Source: CAYLHS01 sp964496205
GTDB taxonomy: Bacteria > Actinomycetota > Acidimicrobiia > Spongiisociales > UBA4744
NCBI GenBank assembly: GCA_964496205.1
Contig: CAZBXV010000051.1
Span: 1 to 13,179, forward strand
Length of the DNA: 13,179 nt
Direction: 5' to 3'
In this document: piece after piece, positions 1 through 8,096 of the stretch
How positions within the stretch are numbered: position 1 is the stretch's first letter
Layout of the letters: the number at the start of each line of letters is the position of its first letter
The notes under the pieces: model-generated
The model's input: the letters and a program-made list of their open reading frames with translations, nothing else
Database searches by the model: none
What the model was told of the DNA's origin: nothing
Position numbers and translations under genes: made by a program

Positions 1-239
1 ACCCGCCGTGGCCGGTGAGCTACCGAGGAGCGTGGTGAGCGTACGGCACCTAGATAGTCGTCTCCAGCAGACATTCCGTTCCCTCCCAAGATGATGCGGT
101 GTCCGGTCGCGAAAGATGAGCGCCCAGTGCCGCTTGGATCCGCCCGCACACCCGGCAAGCCCAACCCGGAATCGAGCATAGCTAGTGCCAGTAAGTAGAT
201 GAGCAGATTCCTTATACCGTTGTGCCCGCCGGCTGAAGA

Positions 240-274
240 TGGCGTCGAGCTGATGCTCAACGCCGGAGGGGGCG
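240..274 (+). repeat. 35-nt hairpin repeat, copy 1
   Basis: This segment matches the reverse complement of 13136-13170 at 33 of 35 positions. It folds as GGCGT/ACGCC plus GAGC/GCTC around a TGAT loop, followed by GGAGGGGGCG. Of the two differences from the other copy, one turns a C-A mismatch into a C-G pair and the other swaps A-T for a G-T wobble, so the stem is kept. A dispersed intergenic repeat is the simplest reading; its function is unknown. Confidence 0.75.
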
Positions 275-303
275 TTTCTGCCGGCCCTGCTTCATCTGAG
301 CCT

Positions 304-328
304 CAGTTCTCAATCTCCAGCGGTCAGT
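304..328 (+). repeat. short CAGC heptad array
   Basis: CAGT, CAAT, CAGC and CAGT occur at 304, 311, 318 and 325, exactly 7 nt apart, with unrelated bases between. Alone it would be weak. It is listed because the same period and core recur at 2968-3133, 8097-8115, 11315-11370 and 13098-13116. Confidence 0.5.
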
Positions 329-409
329 CGACAACGAACCGCCAGAACGCGGCCAGGTGTGATGGCCGTGAGACCGGTCTGGAGACCTCTGAATCCGCGA
401 GGCGAAGCT

Positions 410-2899
410 TCACGGATTCAGAACGAGATGGTTCTTCGATGCCGCGATGACGCTGTCCTTGTTCCACCACAGCGGGGCGGTCTGACCGGTGAGCCAGCGC
501 TGGATCATGTCGTCGTAGTGGGTGTTGTAGGCGTGGCCAGACTGTCCGGTGGTGTGGATCGCCGTGCTTGCGTCGAGGTCTGAGAAATCGATGACCATCC
601 GCATCGACGGCAGCGCAGCGACCTCGTAACCGTCTTCGACGACCCAGCTCGTTGCGTTGACCATGTCGGTTCCACCCGGCGCGTCGAACGGGCCCCGGTT
701 GAAGAGCATTTCGATCGGTCCGATCCCGGACTCGCCGAACGTCTGATTGCGGAACGTCGCCGTGTGCAGGGCCCCCCAGGTCCAACCGGCGGGATCACCG
801 AGCAGGTCCGTCGTCTCGTTCCAGGCGTCGACCAGCGACTTCTTCAGGATGTCGTCTCTGGTCTCCACCTCGGGTGTGGATGGATCGTCCCACCAGAAGT
901 TCGTCGGATCCTGGAGGATCGCCTGAATGGAGACAAGGACACTGTCGCGTCCGCTCGGCCGCAGCCCTTCAGGGAGCTTGTTGAAGTAGATGTCCATGAT
1001 CAGATGGCGCCACTCTGCTCCGAAGAGGGCTGCCCCTTGGCTGTCGGCATCGAAGCGGTACGCGCCGTCGGTCCCCTCCCAGTCGGTGAGGATCTGTTGT
1101 GCCTGTGCGACTTCGGTCGTGTCCGCGGTGAGTCCGAGCAGCCACGGGATGAGGATGTCGGCCTGGATGCTTGCCGAGTCGAACTGCATGGCGCGAACGT
1201 CGTCGGGGCTGATCGGCCCATCCGCGGAGGTGATCATGTCGATGATCCGTTGTGCACGCGTCCCGTATGCCCAGGTGGAACCGAGAAAGGGCTGAAGGTC
1301 GGGCCGGATGACCGCGTTGTTGGCGGTGACGATGTAGCCCTCGGGCGGATCGAAACTCGACGGGAGATCGTCGAAGGGGATGTAGCCGACCCACTGGTAG
1401 TCATCGTTCCATCCGGGCACCGGGACCGTTCCGTCCCCGTTGGCGCGAATCGGGATCCGGCCGGGGGTGTGGTAGCCGATATGTCCGTCGATGTCGGCAT
1501 AGACGAAGTTCTGCGACGGGACGTCCCACATCTGCAGCGCAGCCTTGAACTCGTCCCAGTTCTCCGCACGGTTGTAGGCAAGCGCCGCTTCGAGCGTCCT
1601 GGACGGTTGGAGCGCCGTCCATTTGAGGGCGATGGCGTACGGCTCCGAGATCGGGAGGTTGACGTCCTGTGCAAAACTCTCCAGATCGCCGTACACGTCG
1701 GAGATGATCGGTCCATCTCGGGTCACCCGCACCTCCAACGGCACCGGATCGCCACCTGCGACGTTGATCGTTTCGATGCGAGTCTCCGCGTCGATCCATT
1801 CACCGTTGACCTCGTACTGGTCGGGGTTGTCCGGGTTGATCCGTTCGATGTAGAGGTCCTGCACGTCGGCGGGCAGGTTCGTGACGCCCCACGCGATGGT
1901 GGCGTTGTGGCCGAGGACGATGCCTGGAAACCCGAGCAGCGAGAATCCGGCAACCTCGTACGGACAGGCATCCGACACGGTCGTGCAGTGCAGGCCCGTC
2001 TCGTACCAGATGGACGGCATCTGGATCCCGAGGTGGGGGTCGTTGGCGAGGATCGGCATGCCGGTGGTGGTCAGTGCGCCCGACAGGACCCAGTTGTTCG
2101 AACCGATGTCCGGACCTACGGGGCCGGTGTACGCGTCGACCAACGCGGCGTTGTGTTCGACGCGTGACAGCAGATCGGTCATATCGATCGAGGCGACAGG
2201 GGTGATCGAGGCAGGGCTCTGCCAGTCGGGGACGATCACCGGCCGGTCGTCCGGGTATGCGGGGAGGAGGTCCGAGGCATGCTCGCCGACGAGTTTCTCG
2301 GCTTTGGCGAGAATGATCTCCGTGTCCATGTTGGAACGGAGGTCCCATGCCATCACCTTCGCCCAGACGAGGCTGTCGGTCGGGGTCCACGGCTCCGGCT
2401 GGTACGCCCCGTTGTTCAGCTTGAGAACGGCGTACTCGAGCGACAGCCTCGCCCCGCCGTGGTCGGAGAGGTAGGCGTTCACGCCGTCTGCGTAGGACTG
2501 GAGGGCGAGCTTGGCGTCGGGCGAGGCCGCCGCCCACTCCTGCTCTGCGATCTGCGTCCACCCGAGGGTGCGCAGGAACATGTCGGTTTCGACCTGTGAT
2601 TCACCGAAGATCTCGGCGAGCCGACCCTCGCCGATGTGCCGCTCGAAGTCCATCTGCCAGAACCGATCCTGGGCCTGGAGATACCCCTGTGCGAAGAACA
2701 GATCGTGGGCCGTGTCCGCGTAGATACTCGGAATGCCGTTGTCATCCCGGTATACGTCGACCGGGTCGTCGAGGCCCGACAGGGTGATCGTGCCGCGCGT
2801 CTTCGGGAACGATGCGCGGGTGACATAAAAGCCTCCGGCGGCGATCAGGAGAAAGAGAACGATGAGGACGATGAGAACAACCTTGAAGAACCTGCGCAT
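410..2899 (-). CDS. penicillin acylase family protein, membrane-anchored Ntn hydrolase
   Basis: This is a hydrolase of the penicillin/cephalosporin/N-acyl-homoserine-lactone acylase family. Such proteins cleave themselves into two chains and hydrolyse an amide bond with an N-terminal serine. With the start used here it is 829 aa. Residues about 6-26 form one hydrophobic helix after MRRFFK, a signal anchor that places the catalytic part outside the cytoplasm. The alpha-chain hallmark AQGYLQAQDRFWQMD is near 70-84. The beta chain should begin at Ser267 in GSNNWVLSG, followed by LANDPHLG. Asn464 in PSQNFVYAD matches the oxyanion asparagine of the family. The C-terminal SGHAYNTHYDD and PLWW motifs are present. 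An upstream ATG (2932) would add 11 residues; the internal ATG is preferred because neither has a Shine-Dalgarno site and a TATCGT lies 7 nt before it. The substrate (beta-lactam, acyl-homoserine lactone or other amide) cannot be read from sequence. Confidence 0.9.
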   Translation of the reverse strand: MRRFFKVVLIVLIVLFLLIAAGGFYVTRASFPKTRGTITLSGLDDPVDVYRDDNGIPSIYADTAHDLFFAQGYLQAQDRFWQMDFERHIGEGRLAEIFGESQVETDMFLRTLGWTQIAEQEWAAASPDAKLALQSYADGVNAYLSDHGGARLSLEYAVLKLNNGAYQPEPWTPTDSLVWAKVMAWDLRSNMDTEIILAKAEKLVGEHASDLLPAYPDDRPVIVPDWQSPASITPVASIDMTDLLSRVEHNAALVDAYTGPVGPDIGSNNWVLSGALTTTGMPILANDPHLGIQMPSIWYETGLHCTTVSDACPYEVAGFSLLGFPGIVLGHNATIAWGVTNLPADVQDLYIERINPDNPDQYEVNGEWIDAETRIETINVAGGDPVPLEVRVTRDGPIISDVYGDLESFAQDVNLPISEPYAIALKWTALQPSRTLEAALAYNRAENWDEFKAALQMWDVPSQNFVYADIDGHIGYHTPGRIPIRANGDGTVPVPGWNDDYQWVGYIPFDDLPSSFDPPEGYIVTANNAVIRPDLQPFLGSTWAYGTRAQRIIDMITSADGPISPDDVRAMQFDSASIQADILIPWLLGLTADTTEVAQAQQILTDWEGTDGAYRFDADSQGAALFGAEWRHLIMDIYFNKLPEGLRPSGRDSVLVSIQAILQDPTNFWWDDPSTPEVETRDDILKKSLVDAWNETTDLLGDPAGWTWGALHTATFRNQTFGESGIGPIEMLFNRGPFDAPGGTDMVNATSWVVEDGYEVAALPSMRMVIDFSDLDASTAIHTTGQSGHAYNTHYDDMIQRWLTGQTAPLWWNKDSVIAASKNHLVLNP

Positions 2900-2906
2900 G
2901 CGCCGA

Positions 2907-2912
2907 ACGATA
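2907..2912 (-). promoter_or_regulatory. -10 hexamer for a leaderless acylase transcript
   Basis: On the minus strand TATCGT is followed by 7 nt and then the ATG at 2899. A weak -35 (CCGACA) lies 19 nt further upstream. This is the spacing expected if transcription starts at or next to the start codon. Inferred from geometry only. Confidence 0.4.
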
Positions 2913-2967
2913 CCGGGTCGAGTCCGGCGCATGTCGGAGGGAAAGGACTTCTCGTGTTGGCGGCGAC

Positions 2968-3133
2968 CAGCTACCAGCTTCCAGGTGCCCAGGACCCCCT
3001 CTGTCCCTTCGGGCCACCTCCCTCAACGCTCAGCCCTGACGATTTCGCTGGGGGAGGGAACGATCGCCTTTCGGTCTCGAGGTGGTTGTGGTCGCGTCTT
3101 GCTGGACGCTGGAAGCTTCTTGCTGAACAGCTG
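2968..3133 (-). repeat. composite intergenic repeat: CAGC arrays around a CCTCCC/GGGAGG hairpin
   Basis: Read on the minus strand, CAGC-type cores start from units at 3130, 3122, 3115, 3108 and 3101, with steps of 8, 7, 7 and 7. After 43 nt comes a hairpin with 9-bp arms (3017-3025 and 3049-3057, one G-T wobble) and a 23-nt loop. On the far side CAGC cores at 2968, 2975 and 2982 run in the opposite orientation. A small CCC-TTC-GGG hairpin sits at 3005-3013. The same array-to-hairpin order and distance recur at 11315-11454. It fills the spacer after ctaF, so the hairpin could also end cta transcription, but there is no T-tract. Confidence 0.7.
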
Positions 3134-3137
3134 CTTT

Positions 3138-3428
3138 CTACAAGCCTCGTTCCAGGAACGCCAGCAGCACGATGAGGTAGACGGTTCCGGCGACCGCGAG
3201 TCCCGCGGCGAACAAGCGGCGGAGGAACCCCGACTCGTAGCGGAGGTGCATGTAGAACGCGACGACGAGAGTGAACTTGAGCAGCATCAGGACGATGAGG
3301 GCGAACGTGTTCAACCCGCCGATGTCGAGGTAGTACAGGGACACTTCGATTGCCGTCAGCACCACCAGGATCCCGGCGATCGCCACGTACTGGCGTGGAG
3401 TCGGGTGCGCGTGGTCTGCGGTCGCCAT
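3138..3428 (-). CDS. ctaF: cytochrome c oxidase subunit IV, caa3 type
   Basis: This small membrane subunit of caa3-type cytochrome c oxidase has no cofactor; subunits of this kind stabilise the complex. The protein is 96 aa with three membrane helices at about 15-35, 41-62 and 73-92, and carries the family-typical TAIEVSLYY and LKFTLVVAFYMHLRYE segments. The ATG at 3428 is fixed by AGGAGG-AACG-ATG, in which the AG of AGGAGG belongs to the TAG stop of ctaE. Eight nucleotides separate the two genes, so translation is probably coupled. It is the last gene of the cta operon. The reading frame continues further upstream, but that part overlaps ctaE and is not coding. The identification rests on helix pattern, motif and position after subunit III. 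Confidence 0.88.
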   Translation of the reverse strand: MATADHAHPTPRQYVAIAGILVVLTAIEVSLYYLDIGGLNTFALIVLMLLKFTLVVAFYMHLRYESGFLRRLFAAGLAVAGTVYLIVLLAFLERGL

Positions 3429-3436
3429 CGTTCCTC

Positions 3437-4030
3437 CTACCTGATCAGATATACCACCGTGAAGATCACGATCCACACGATGTCGACGAAGTGCCAGTAG
3501 AGGCCGACGAGTTCTAGGTTCATTCCTCTTGCGAACGTCAGGCCCTTTCTCCGGAATGAGACAGCCACGAGCGACAGGAGCAGAAGGACTCCCACGGTGA
3601 CGTGCGCGCCGTGGAAGCCAGTCAGCACGAAGAACGATGACGAGGCCGGGTTGGTGGAGAGGGTCATACCTTCTCGGTAGAAGGTCGTGAACTCGAAGAC
3701 CTGCCCTCCGATGAAGGTCGCCCCGAGTGCGGCCGTGGCGAAAAGCCACCGGCGCGTCGCTTTTTGATCGTTGCGGGTCAGTGCCGCGTGGGCGAGCACC
3801 ATGGTCAACGAGCTCATCAGCAGCACGAACGATGAGATCGACGTGAATGGGATGTTCAGCAACTCTCTCGGGTGAACACCTTCGAGCGTTCGCCCCTTGA
3901 AGAGCAGGTAGTTGGTGATGAGGGCGCCGAAGAACAAAGCCTCCGAGGATAGGAACGCCCACATGCCGACTTTGCGAGTATCGATCCCGGTGCTCGTCTC
4001 GGTGTGTGCCGCCAGCTCGTGTGTCGTCAT
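3437..4030 (-). CDS. ctaE: cytochrome c oxidase subunit III
   Basis: Subunit III of the heme-copper oxidase lies next to subunit I in the membrane and helps sustain its proton uptake; it binds no redox metal. The 197-aa protein has about five helices, the length and topology of short bacterial CtaE proteins. Conserved pieces are WAFLSSEALFFGALI (25-39, with Glu30), GFHGAHVTVGVLL (138-150) and GLYWHFVDIVWIVIF (176-190). The start at 4030 is chosen because its ATG overlaps the ctaD TGA as ATGA and is preceded by GAGGAGGAGG (4038-4047) at 7 nt. A start at 4066 would add 12 residues inside ctaD and lacks this support. The overlap implies translational coupling to ctaD. Confidence 0.95.
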   Translation of the reverse strand: MTTHELAAHTETSTGIDTRKVGMWAFLSSEALFFGALITNYLLFKGRTLEGVHPRELLNIPFTSISSFVLLMSSLTMVLAHAALTRNDQKATRRWLFATAALGATFIGGQVFEFTTFYREGMTLSTNPASSSFFVLTGFHGAHVTVGVLLLLSLVAVSFRRKGLTFARGMNLELVGLYWHFVDIVWIVIFTVVYLIR

Positions 4031-5973
4031 TTCCCCGCCTCCTCCTCGAGCGGTTCCTGAGACCACGACAGGAACGAGACAACGAGCCCGACGGTGGCCA
4101 AGACGAGGAGCGCTACGCCGAAGGCGGTCGCGTGGTAGAGGAGTCCGAAGGCAAAACCCAGCGCGGACAGTCCGGCGAGAGGTGGAAAGGCCGACGGCGC
4201 CGGCAGGTGTGGTGGGTGTGCCGGGTGGAGATGTCGTTGCTCGAGGTCGGAGAGTCTGGCGTCGGCGTCGGGCTTGCGAACGGGACGACCGCGCTCATCC
4301 TCGTCGTACTTCTGGTGCCACAGGTCATCGAGGGCCTCGACGGCAGGAACTTCGCCGAAGTTGTACTCGGGTGGCGGTGAGGGAATCGACCATTCGAGCG
4401 TCCGTGCATCCCACGGGTCCATCGGCGCCGGCTTTCCGCGGCGACGTGAATCGATCCAGTTTGCCATGAACAGCAGGACGGAGCTGGCAATCAGGAACGA
4501 CCCGATCGTCGACACCATGTTCCAGAAGTCGAAGCCGAGACCTGGGGCGTAGGTGTAGGTCCTGCGGGCCATGCCGATGAGTCCGAGCCAGTGCATCGGT
4601 CCGAACGTCAAGTTGAATCCGATGAGCATCAGCCAGAAGTGCCACTTGGCGAGCCGTTCGTGGTACATGCGGCCCGTCAGCTTCGGGAACCAGTAGTACA
4701 GGCCGGCAAAGATTCCGAACATCGCTCCGCCGAAGAGGACGTAGTGAAAGTGGGCCACCACGTAGTAGGTGTCCGTCTGCTGCCAGTCGGCCGGGACGAT
4801 CGAGTGGGTGACTCCTGACAGGCCGCCGATGGTAAACATCGCGACGAATCCGATGGCGAACAGCATGGGTGCCTTGAAACGGAGTTTTCCGCCCCACATG
4901 GTGCCGATCCAGTTGAACACCTTGATGCCGGTCGGGATGGCGATGGTCATCGTGGACAGACCGAACGCGGCCTGGGTGATCGGCCCGATTCCCGATGCGA
5001 ACATGTGGTGGGCCCACACACCGAAGCCGAGGAACCCGATCGCAATACCGGCAAACACGACGGCCGGGTAGCCGAACAAGGGTTTGCGGCTGAACACGGG
5101 GAGCACTTCCGAGACGATGCCCATCGCCGGGAGGATCAGGATGTACACCTCGGGATGACCGAACAGCCAGAAGAGGTGCTGGTAGAGCACCGGGTCGCCT
5201 CCCCCCGAAGCCTCGAAGAACGAGGTTCCGAACTGGCGGTCGAAGATCAGCATGAAGATGGCCACGGTGATGATCGGGATGGAGAAGAGCAACAGGAAGT
5301 TGACGACCATCGACATCCATGCGAACACCGGCATGCGCATGAGGCTCATGCCCTTGGCCCGCAGATTGAAGATCGTTGTCAGCAGGTTGACCGACGAGAC
5401 GAGCGATCCAACGCCGGCGAGCGCGATGCCGACGAGCCAGAAGTCGATGACCGAACCTGGCGAAAAGGTGGCTCCGCTGTTTGGCGGGTACATGAACCAT
5501 CCGCCGTTGGCAGCGCTGCCCAGACGAGAGATCGTTTCGGGGACGAACCCGCCCGCCGGTACCCCGGCGGTCGCGAGGATGTACGACGAGTACAAGACGA
5601 TGCCGCCACCGAGGAAGAACCAGTAGCCGAGGGCGTTCAGTCGTGGGAACGCGACGTCTCGGGCACCCAGCATGAGTGGCAGGAGATAGTTCATGAATGC
5701 CGCTGCGAGCGGCATGACGACCAAGAAGATCATGGTTGTCCCGTGCATGGTGAACAGTGAGTTGTACTCGGCGGGCGTCACGAACGCGTTCTCCGGGCGT
5801 GCGAGTTGCAGTCGGATGAGGAGCGCCTCGAGACCGCCGATGATGAAGAAGGCGAACCCGGTGTATCCGTACAGCTTGGCGATGCGTTTGTGGTCGACGG
5901 TGGTGACCCAGCTCCAGAATCCGGTCGCTGGGATTCTGCGCCGCAACGCACCACTGGTTGCGATGGATGTCAC
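4027..5973 (-). CDS. ctaD: cytochrome c oxidase subunit I, caa3 type
   Basis: This is the catalytic subunit of a heme-copper oxidase. It reduces O2 to water at the heme a3-CuB site and pumps protons. With the GTG start it is 648 aa. Visible ligands are His77 and His410 for low-spin heme a, His408 for heme a3, and His273, His322 and His323 for CuB. Tyr277 is the tyrosine cross-linked to His273. Glu275 in GHPEVY, Asp106 in LGARDVAFP and Lys351 in TGIKVFNW give the D and K proton channels of an A1-type enzyme. After the core come a charged, His/Pro-rich linker (about 540-600) and two further helices (about 600-637), as in the longer CtaD of caa3 oxidases that pair with a short subunit III. The GTG at 5973 overlaps the ctaC TGA as GTGA and has GGAG 8 nt upstream. 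An ATG at 6078 would lie within ctaC. Confidence 0.97.
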   Translation of the reverse strand: MTSIATSGALRRRIPATGFWSWVTTVDHKRIAKLYGYTGFAFFIIGGLEALLIRLQLARPENAFVTPAEYNSLFTMHGTTMIFLVVMPLAAAFMNYLLPLMLGARDVAFPRLNALGYWFFLGGGIVLYSSYILATAGVPAGGFVPETISRLGSAANGGWFMYPPNSGATFSPGSVIDFWLVGIALAGVGSLVSSVNLLTTIFNLRAKGMSLMRMPVFAWMSMVVNFLLLFSIPIITVAIFMLIFDRQFGTSFFEASGGGDPVLYQHLFWLFGHPEVYILILPAMGIVSEVLPVFSRKPLFGYPAVVFAGIAIGFLGFGVWAHHMFASGIGPITQAAFGLSTMTIAIPTGIKVFNWIGTMWGGKLRFKAPMLFAIGFVAMFTIGGLSGVTHSIVPADWQQTDTYYVVAHFHYVLFGGAMFGIFAGLYYWFPKLTGRMYHERLAKWHFWLMLIGFNLTFGPMHWLGLIGMARRTYTYAPGLGFDFWNMVSTIGSFLIASSVLLFMANWIDSRRRGKPAPMDPWDARTLEWSIPSPPPEYNFGEVPAVEALDDLWHQKYDEDERGRPVRKPDADARLSDLEQRHLHPAHPPHLPAPSAFPPLAGLSALGFAFGLLYHATAFGVALLVLATVGLVVSFLSWSQEPLEEEAGK

Positions 5974-6974
5974 TTCAAGGTCTCCAGATAGGCGATGAGC
6001 GAGTCGATTTGGTCCGACGTGAGGTGCAGATTGGGCATGTAGGAGCCGGGCTTGACCGCCGGCGGATTCGCGAGCCATGCCTTGAGATCATCCTCGGTGA
6101 AGTTGAGTGATGCACCGGCAATGACATCCCTGCTCGCGATGTGGGTGAGGTTCGGAGCGACAACTGTCGCCGTGGTGGAGACACCGTCGATGATGTGGCA
6201 GGACGTGCACCCTTTGGTGAGGAAGAGCTGCTTGCCGTCGGCTGCCGCAGTTCCATCGGCCGGTTCCACCGCCGGCCGCTCTTGATTGGCAACCCACGCA
6301 TCGAAGTCGTCTTGGGATACCACCTTGACTCTGATACGCATGTTGGCGTGACCCAGCCCACAGAACTCGGCGCACTGTCCCAGATACTCACCGAGTTCGT
6401 CCGCCTGCAGCTTCAGATAGGTTGTCTCACCGGGGATGACGTCCCGTTTGCCTGCCAGGCGAGGGACCCAGAAACTGTGGACTACGTCAGCCGAGGTCAT
6501 CTCCAAGTCGATGGGTGTGCCGACCGGAATGACGAGCTCGTTGGCGGTGATGATTCCTTGCTTGGGATATGTGAACTCGAACCACCATTGGTGGCCGGTC
6601 ACTTCGACAGCGAGACCGGAACCAGGCCGCGATGTCAGGTCCATGACCGCCTTGACCGTGGGAATGGCGATTCCCGCGAGTATGAGCGCGGGGATGATCG
6701 TCCACACCAGCTCGAGCTTCGTGTTTCCGTGGATCTGTTTGGGTTCGCCGTCGTCACCCCTGTCTCGGAATCTGAGAACGGCGAACACGATGAGGGCCTC
6801 GACGAGCAGGAAGATGACCCCTGCGATGATGAAGACCGGTATGGATAGGTCGACGATCCGGCGAGCTTCCGGTCCGGCTGGATCGAATGAGTCCATGGGG
6901 GCGCTGCCCGCGCACGAGGCAAGCAGCAGTGCGAGCGATGCGAAGAGCACCGCAGCCGATTTCGGCTTCGTCAC
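5970..6974 (-). CDS. ctaC: cytochrome c oxidase subunit II with fused cytochrome c domain
   Basis: This electron-entry subunit of a caa3 oxidase takes electrons from cytochrome c and passes them through CuA to subunit I. The 334-aa protein starts with a lipoprotein signal peptide (LLLASC, lipidated Cys21). Two membrane helices follow at about 42-66 and 87-111, then a cupredoxin domain. CuA ligands are His166, Cys201, Glu203, Cys205, His209 and Met212. A C-terminal cytochrome c domain has CTSCH (256-260) and the probable axial Met313 in SYMPNL; this fused c-heme defines the caa3 type. The start is GTG at 6974, with AAGGGAGGG just upstream. It is the first gene of the operon. A TTGGCG/TAGTCT promoter 18 nt apart leaves a short leader holding the ribosome binding site. 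Confidence 0.96.
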   Translation of the reverse strand: MTKPKSAAVLFASLALLLASCAGSAPMDSFDPAGPEARRIVDLSIPVFIIAGVIFLLVEALIVFAVLRFRDRGDDGEPKQIHGNTKLELVWTIIPALILAGIAIPTVKAVMDLTSRPGSGLAVEVTGHQWWFEFTYPKQGIITANELVIPVGTPIDLEMTSADVVHSFWVPRLAGKRDVIPGETTYLKLQADELGEYLGQCAEFCGLGHANMRIRVKVVSQDDFDAWVANQERPAVEPADGTAAADGKQLFLTKGCTSCHIIDGVSTTATVVAPNLTHIASRDVIAGASLNFTEDDLKAWLANPPAVKPGSYMPNLHLTSDQIDSLIAYLETLK

Positions 6975-6997
6975 GTTCCCTCCCTTGACCGTGCGTG

Positions 6998-7027
6998 AGA
7001 CTAAGGGCCTGCTAGCTGCTACGCCAA
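6998..7027 (-). promoter_or_regulatory. probable promoter of the cta operon
   Basis: On the minus strand TTGGCG (7027-7022) and TAGTCT (7003-6998) are 18 nt apart. Transcription would begin near 6991 and leave about 16 nt before the ctaC GTG, which is just enough for the AAGGGAGGG ribosome site. A short inverted repeat, CGGGA (7035-7039) and TCCCG (7047-7051), lies directly upstream and could be an operator; that part is speculative. Confidence 0.45.
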
Positions 7028-7066
7028 CCGTTTCCGGGATGAAATGTCCCGACGTGGGAGATTCGG

Positions 7067-7098
7067 TTGACGCGGAGGTCGGAAGGGCGCCCTATCCT
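7067..7098 (+). promoter_or_regulatory. possible leaderless promoter of ctaB
   Basis: TATCCT (7093-7098) is followed by 8 nt and then the ctaB ATG at 7107. TTGACG (7067-7072) lies upstream, but the 20-nt spacer is longer than usual. No Shine-Dalgarno site precedes the ATG; the purine run at 7081-7087 is too far away. Together these suggest transcription starts at or next to the ATG. Confidence 0.4.
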
Positions 7099-7106
7099 GC
7101 CGCCGA

Positions 7107-8003
7107 ATGAGCGTACCCGAAGTTCGTCTCGCGGACCCGTTTGCCCGCCCAAGCCGATTGCGGGCGTACGTTGCGTTGACCAAACCTCGGATCATCGAGC
7201 TGTTGTTGATCACGACGATCCCGGCAATGGTGGTCGCCGCCGGCGGCTGGCCGAACACGTGGCTGGTGCTTGCGACACTCGTCGGTGGCACGCTGTCTGC
7301 CGGTGGAGCGAACGCCATCAACAACGTGGTTGACCGGGACATTGACGTGGTGATGCGTCGAACTCACAAAAGGCCGCTTCCTCGTGAGGTGATCACGCCC
7401 AGGGCGGCGTTGTGGTTCGGTGTCGTTTTGGGAACGGCAGGGTTCGTGATCCTGTGGGCATCTGCGAACCTCGCCGCTGCCCTCCTCTCAACCGCCGCGC
7501 TGCTGTTCTATGTGTTCATCTACACGCTCCTCCTCAAACGGAACACCGCGCAGAACATCGTGATCGGAGGAGCAGCCGGGGGAGCACCGGCGCTCGTGGG
7601 GTGGGCAGCGGTCACCGGGGGACTCGGCTGGGCACCGTGGCTGCTGTTTCTGATCGTGTTTCTGTGGACGCCGGCCCACTTCTGGGCGCTGGCGATGCGC
7701 TACAAGGACGACTACGCAGCGGCCGGTATCCCCATGCTGCCCGTAGTGGTTGGCGAGCGGAGAACGTCGGTGCAGATCGTCGTCTACGCGGTTCTCACTG
7801 CCGCGGCCACCATGGCGTTGTGGCCGGTTGCGTCGATGGGTTGGCTCTATGGAGCGACGGCGGCTGTGCTTGGCATCGTGTTCATCGTCGAGGCCGTGAG
7901 ACTGCTGTGGAAACCCGAACGCGCGATGAGCCTGTTCATCTATTCGACGATCTACCTGACGATCCTGTCGGGGGCCATCGTCGCGGATGTGTTCCTGAGG
8001 TAG
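7107..8003 (+). CDS. ctaB: heme O synthase (protoheme IX farnesyltransferase)
   Basis: This integral membrane UbiA-family prenyltransferase adds a farnesyl group from farnesyl diphosphate to heme B, giving heme O, the precursor of the heme A used by the neighbouring oxidase. The protein is 298 aa with about nine hydrophobic segments, the usual size. The diphosphate/Mg2+ motif is N72-x3-D76-x3-D80, within NNVVDRDID and followed by MRRTHKRPLP. The second conserved loop is YTLLLKRNTAQNIVIGG (139-155). The family motif RYKDDYAAAGIPMLP (198-212) is intact. It is transcribed away from ctaC across a 132-bp gap, so the two could share regulation. Heme A synthase (ctaA), needed for the next step, is not in the window. 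A strong hairpin follows the stop codon directly. Confidence 0.95.
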   Translation: MSVPEVRLADPFARPSRLRAYVALTKPRIIELLLITTIPAMVVAAGGWPNTWLVLATLVGGTLSAGGANAINNVVDRDIDVVMRRTHKRPLPREVITPRAALWFGVVLGTAGFVILWASANLAAALLSTAALLFYVFIYTLLLKRNTAQNIVIGGAAGGAPALVGWAAVTGGLGWAPWLLFLIVFLWTPAHFWALAMRYKDDYAAAGIPMLPVVVGERRTSVQIVVYAVLTAAATMALWPVASMGWLYGATAAVLGIVFIVEAVRLLWKPERAMSLFIYSTIYLTILSGAIVADVFLR

Positions 8004-8022
8004 GGCCGAGCAAGGCTCGGCC
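8004..8022 (+). terminator. hairpin directly after ctaB
   Basis: GGCCGAGC and GCTCGGCC form a perfect 8-bp, G/C-dominated stem with an AAG loop, starting at the base after the ctaB TAG. No T-tract follows, so it is either a T-less intrinsic terminator or a 3'-end stabiliser. The location between convergent genes supports a termination role. Confidence 0.55.
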
Positions 8023-8096
8023 TCGAGTCGTCAGTCTTGGGCCGGTTGGGACGCTCGCCCTGCGGTTTCGTTGCAGATATGGCCGCGTCTTCGATG

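Larger units (their letters stand above)
1..409. other. spacer without a convincing gene
   Basis: No reading frame here looks like a real protein. The stretch lies beyond the 3' end of the acylase gene. It contains a hairpin repeat (240-274), a four-unit heptad array (304-328) and a perfect 10-bp palindrome AGACCGGTCT (371-380). On the minus strand a GGGAGGG (81-87) lies 6 nt before an ATG (74-72) whose frame stays open to the window edge. Its 24 codons have only about half G/C at third positions, unlike the neighbouring genes, so I do not call it a gene. Confidence 0.6.

Noticed and set aside
1..74. Open frame on the minus strand starting at ATG 74-72 with an ideal GGGAGGG 6 nt upstream, running off the left edge
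   Set aside because: Only 24 codons are visible, with about half G/C at third positions and an Arg/Ser-rich product unlike neighbouring proteins. The ribosome site alone is not enough; sequence left of the window would settle it.
371..387. Terminator for the acylase gene around AGACCGGTCT and GGTCT-GG-AGACC
   Set aside because: The possible stems are only 5 bp with loops of zero or two bases, and no T-tract follows on the minus strand.
764..2167. 467-codon open frame on the plus strand opposite the acylase gene
   Set aside because: It is a mirror of a GC-rich coding strand. The product has no recognisable motif and the opposite strand carries intact acylase catalytic motifs.
3429..4082. In-frame upstream extension of ctaF that would make a 314-aa protein
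   Set aside because: The extra part overlaps ctaE in another frame and is Arg/His-rich shadow sequence. The AGGAGG before the ATG at 3428 fixes the true start.
5005..5760. 251-codon plus-strand frame opposite ctaD
   Set aside because: It is rich in His, Glu, Asp and Arg because it mirrors hydrophobic codons of the oxidase subunit; the ctaD frame is unambiguous.
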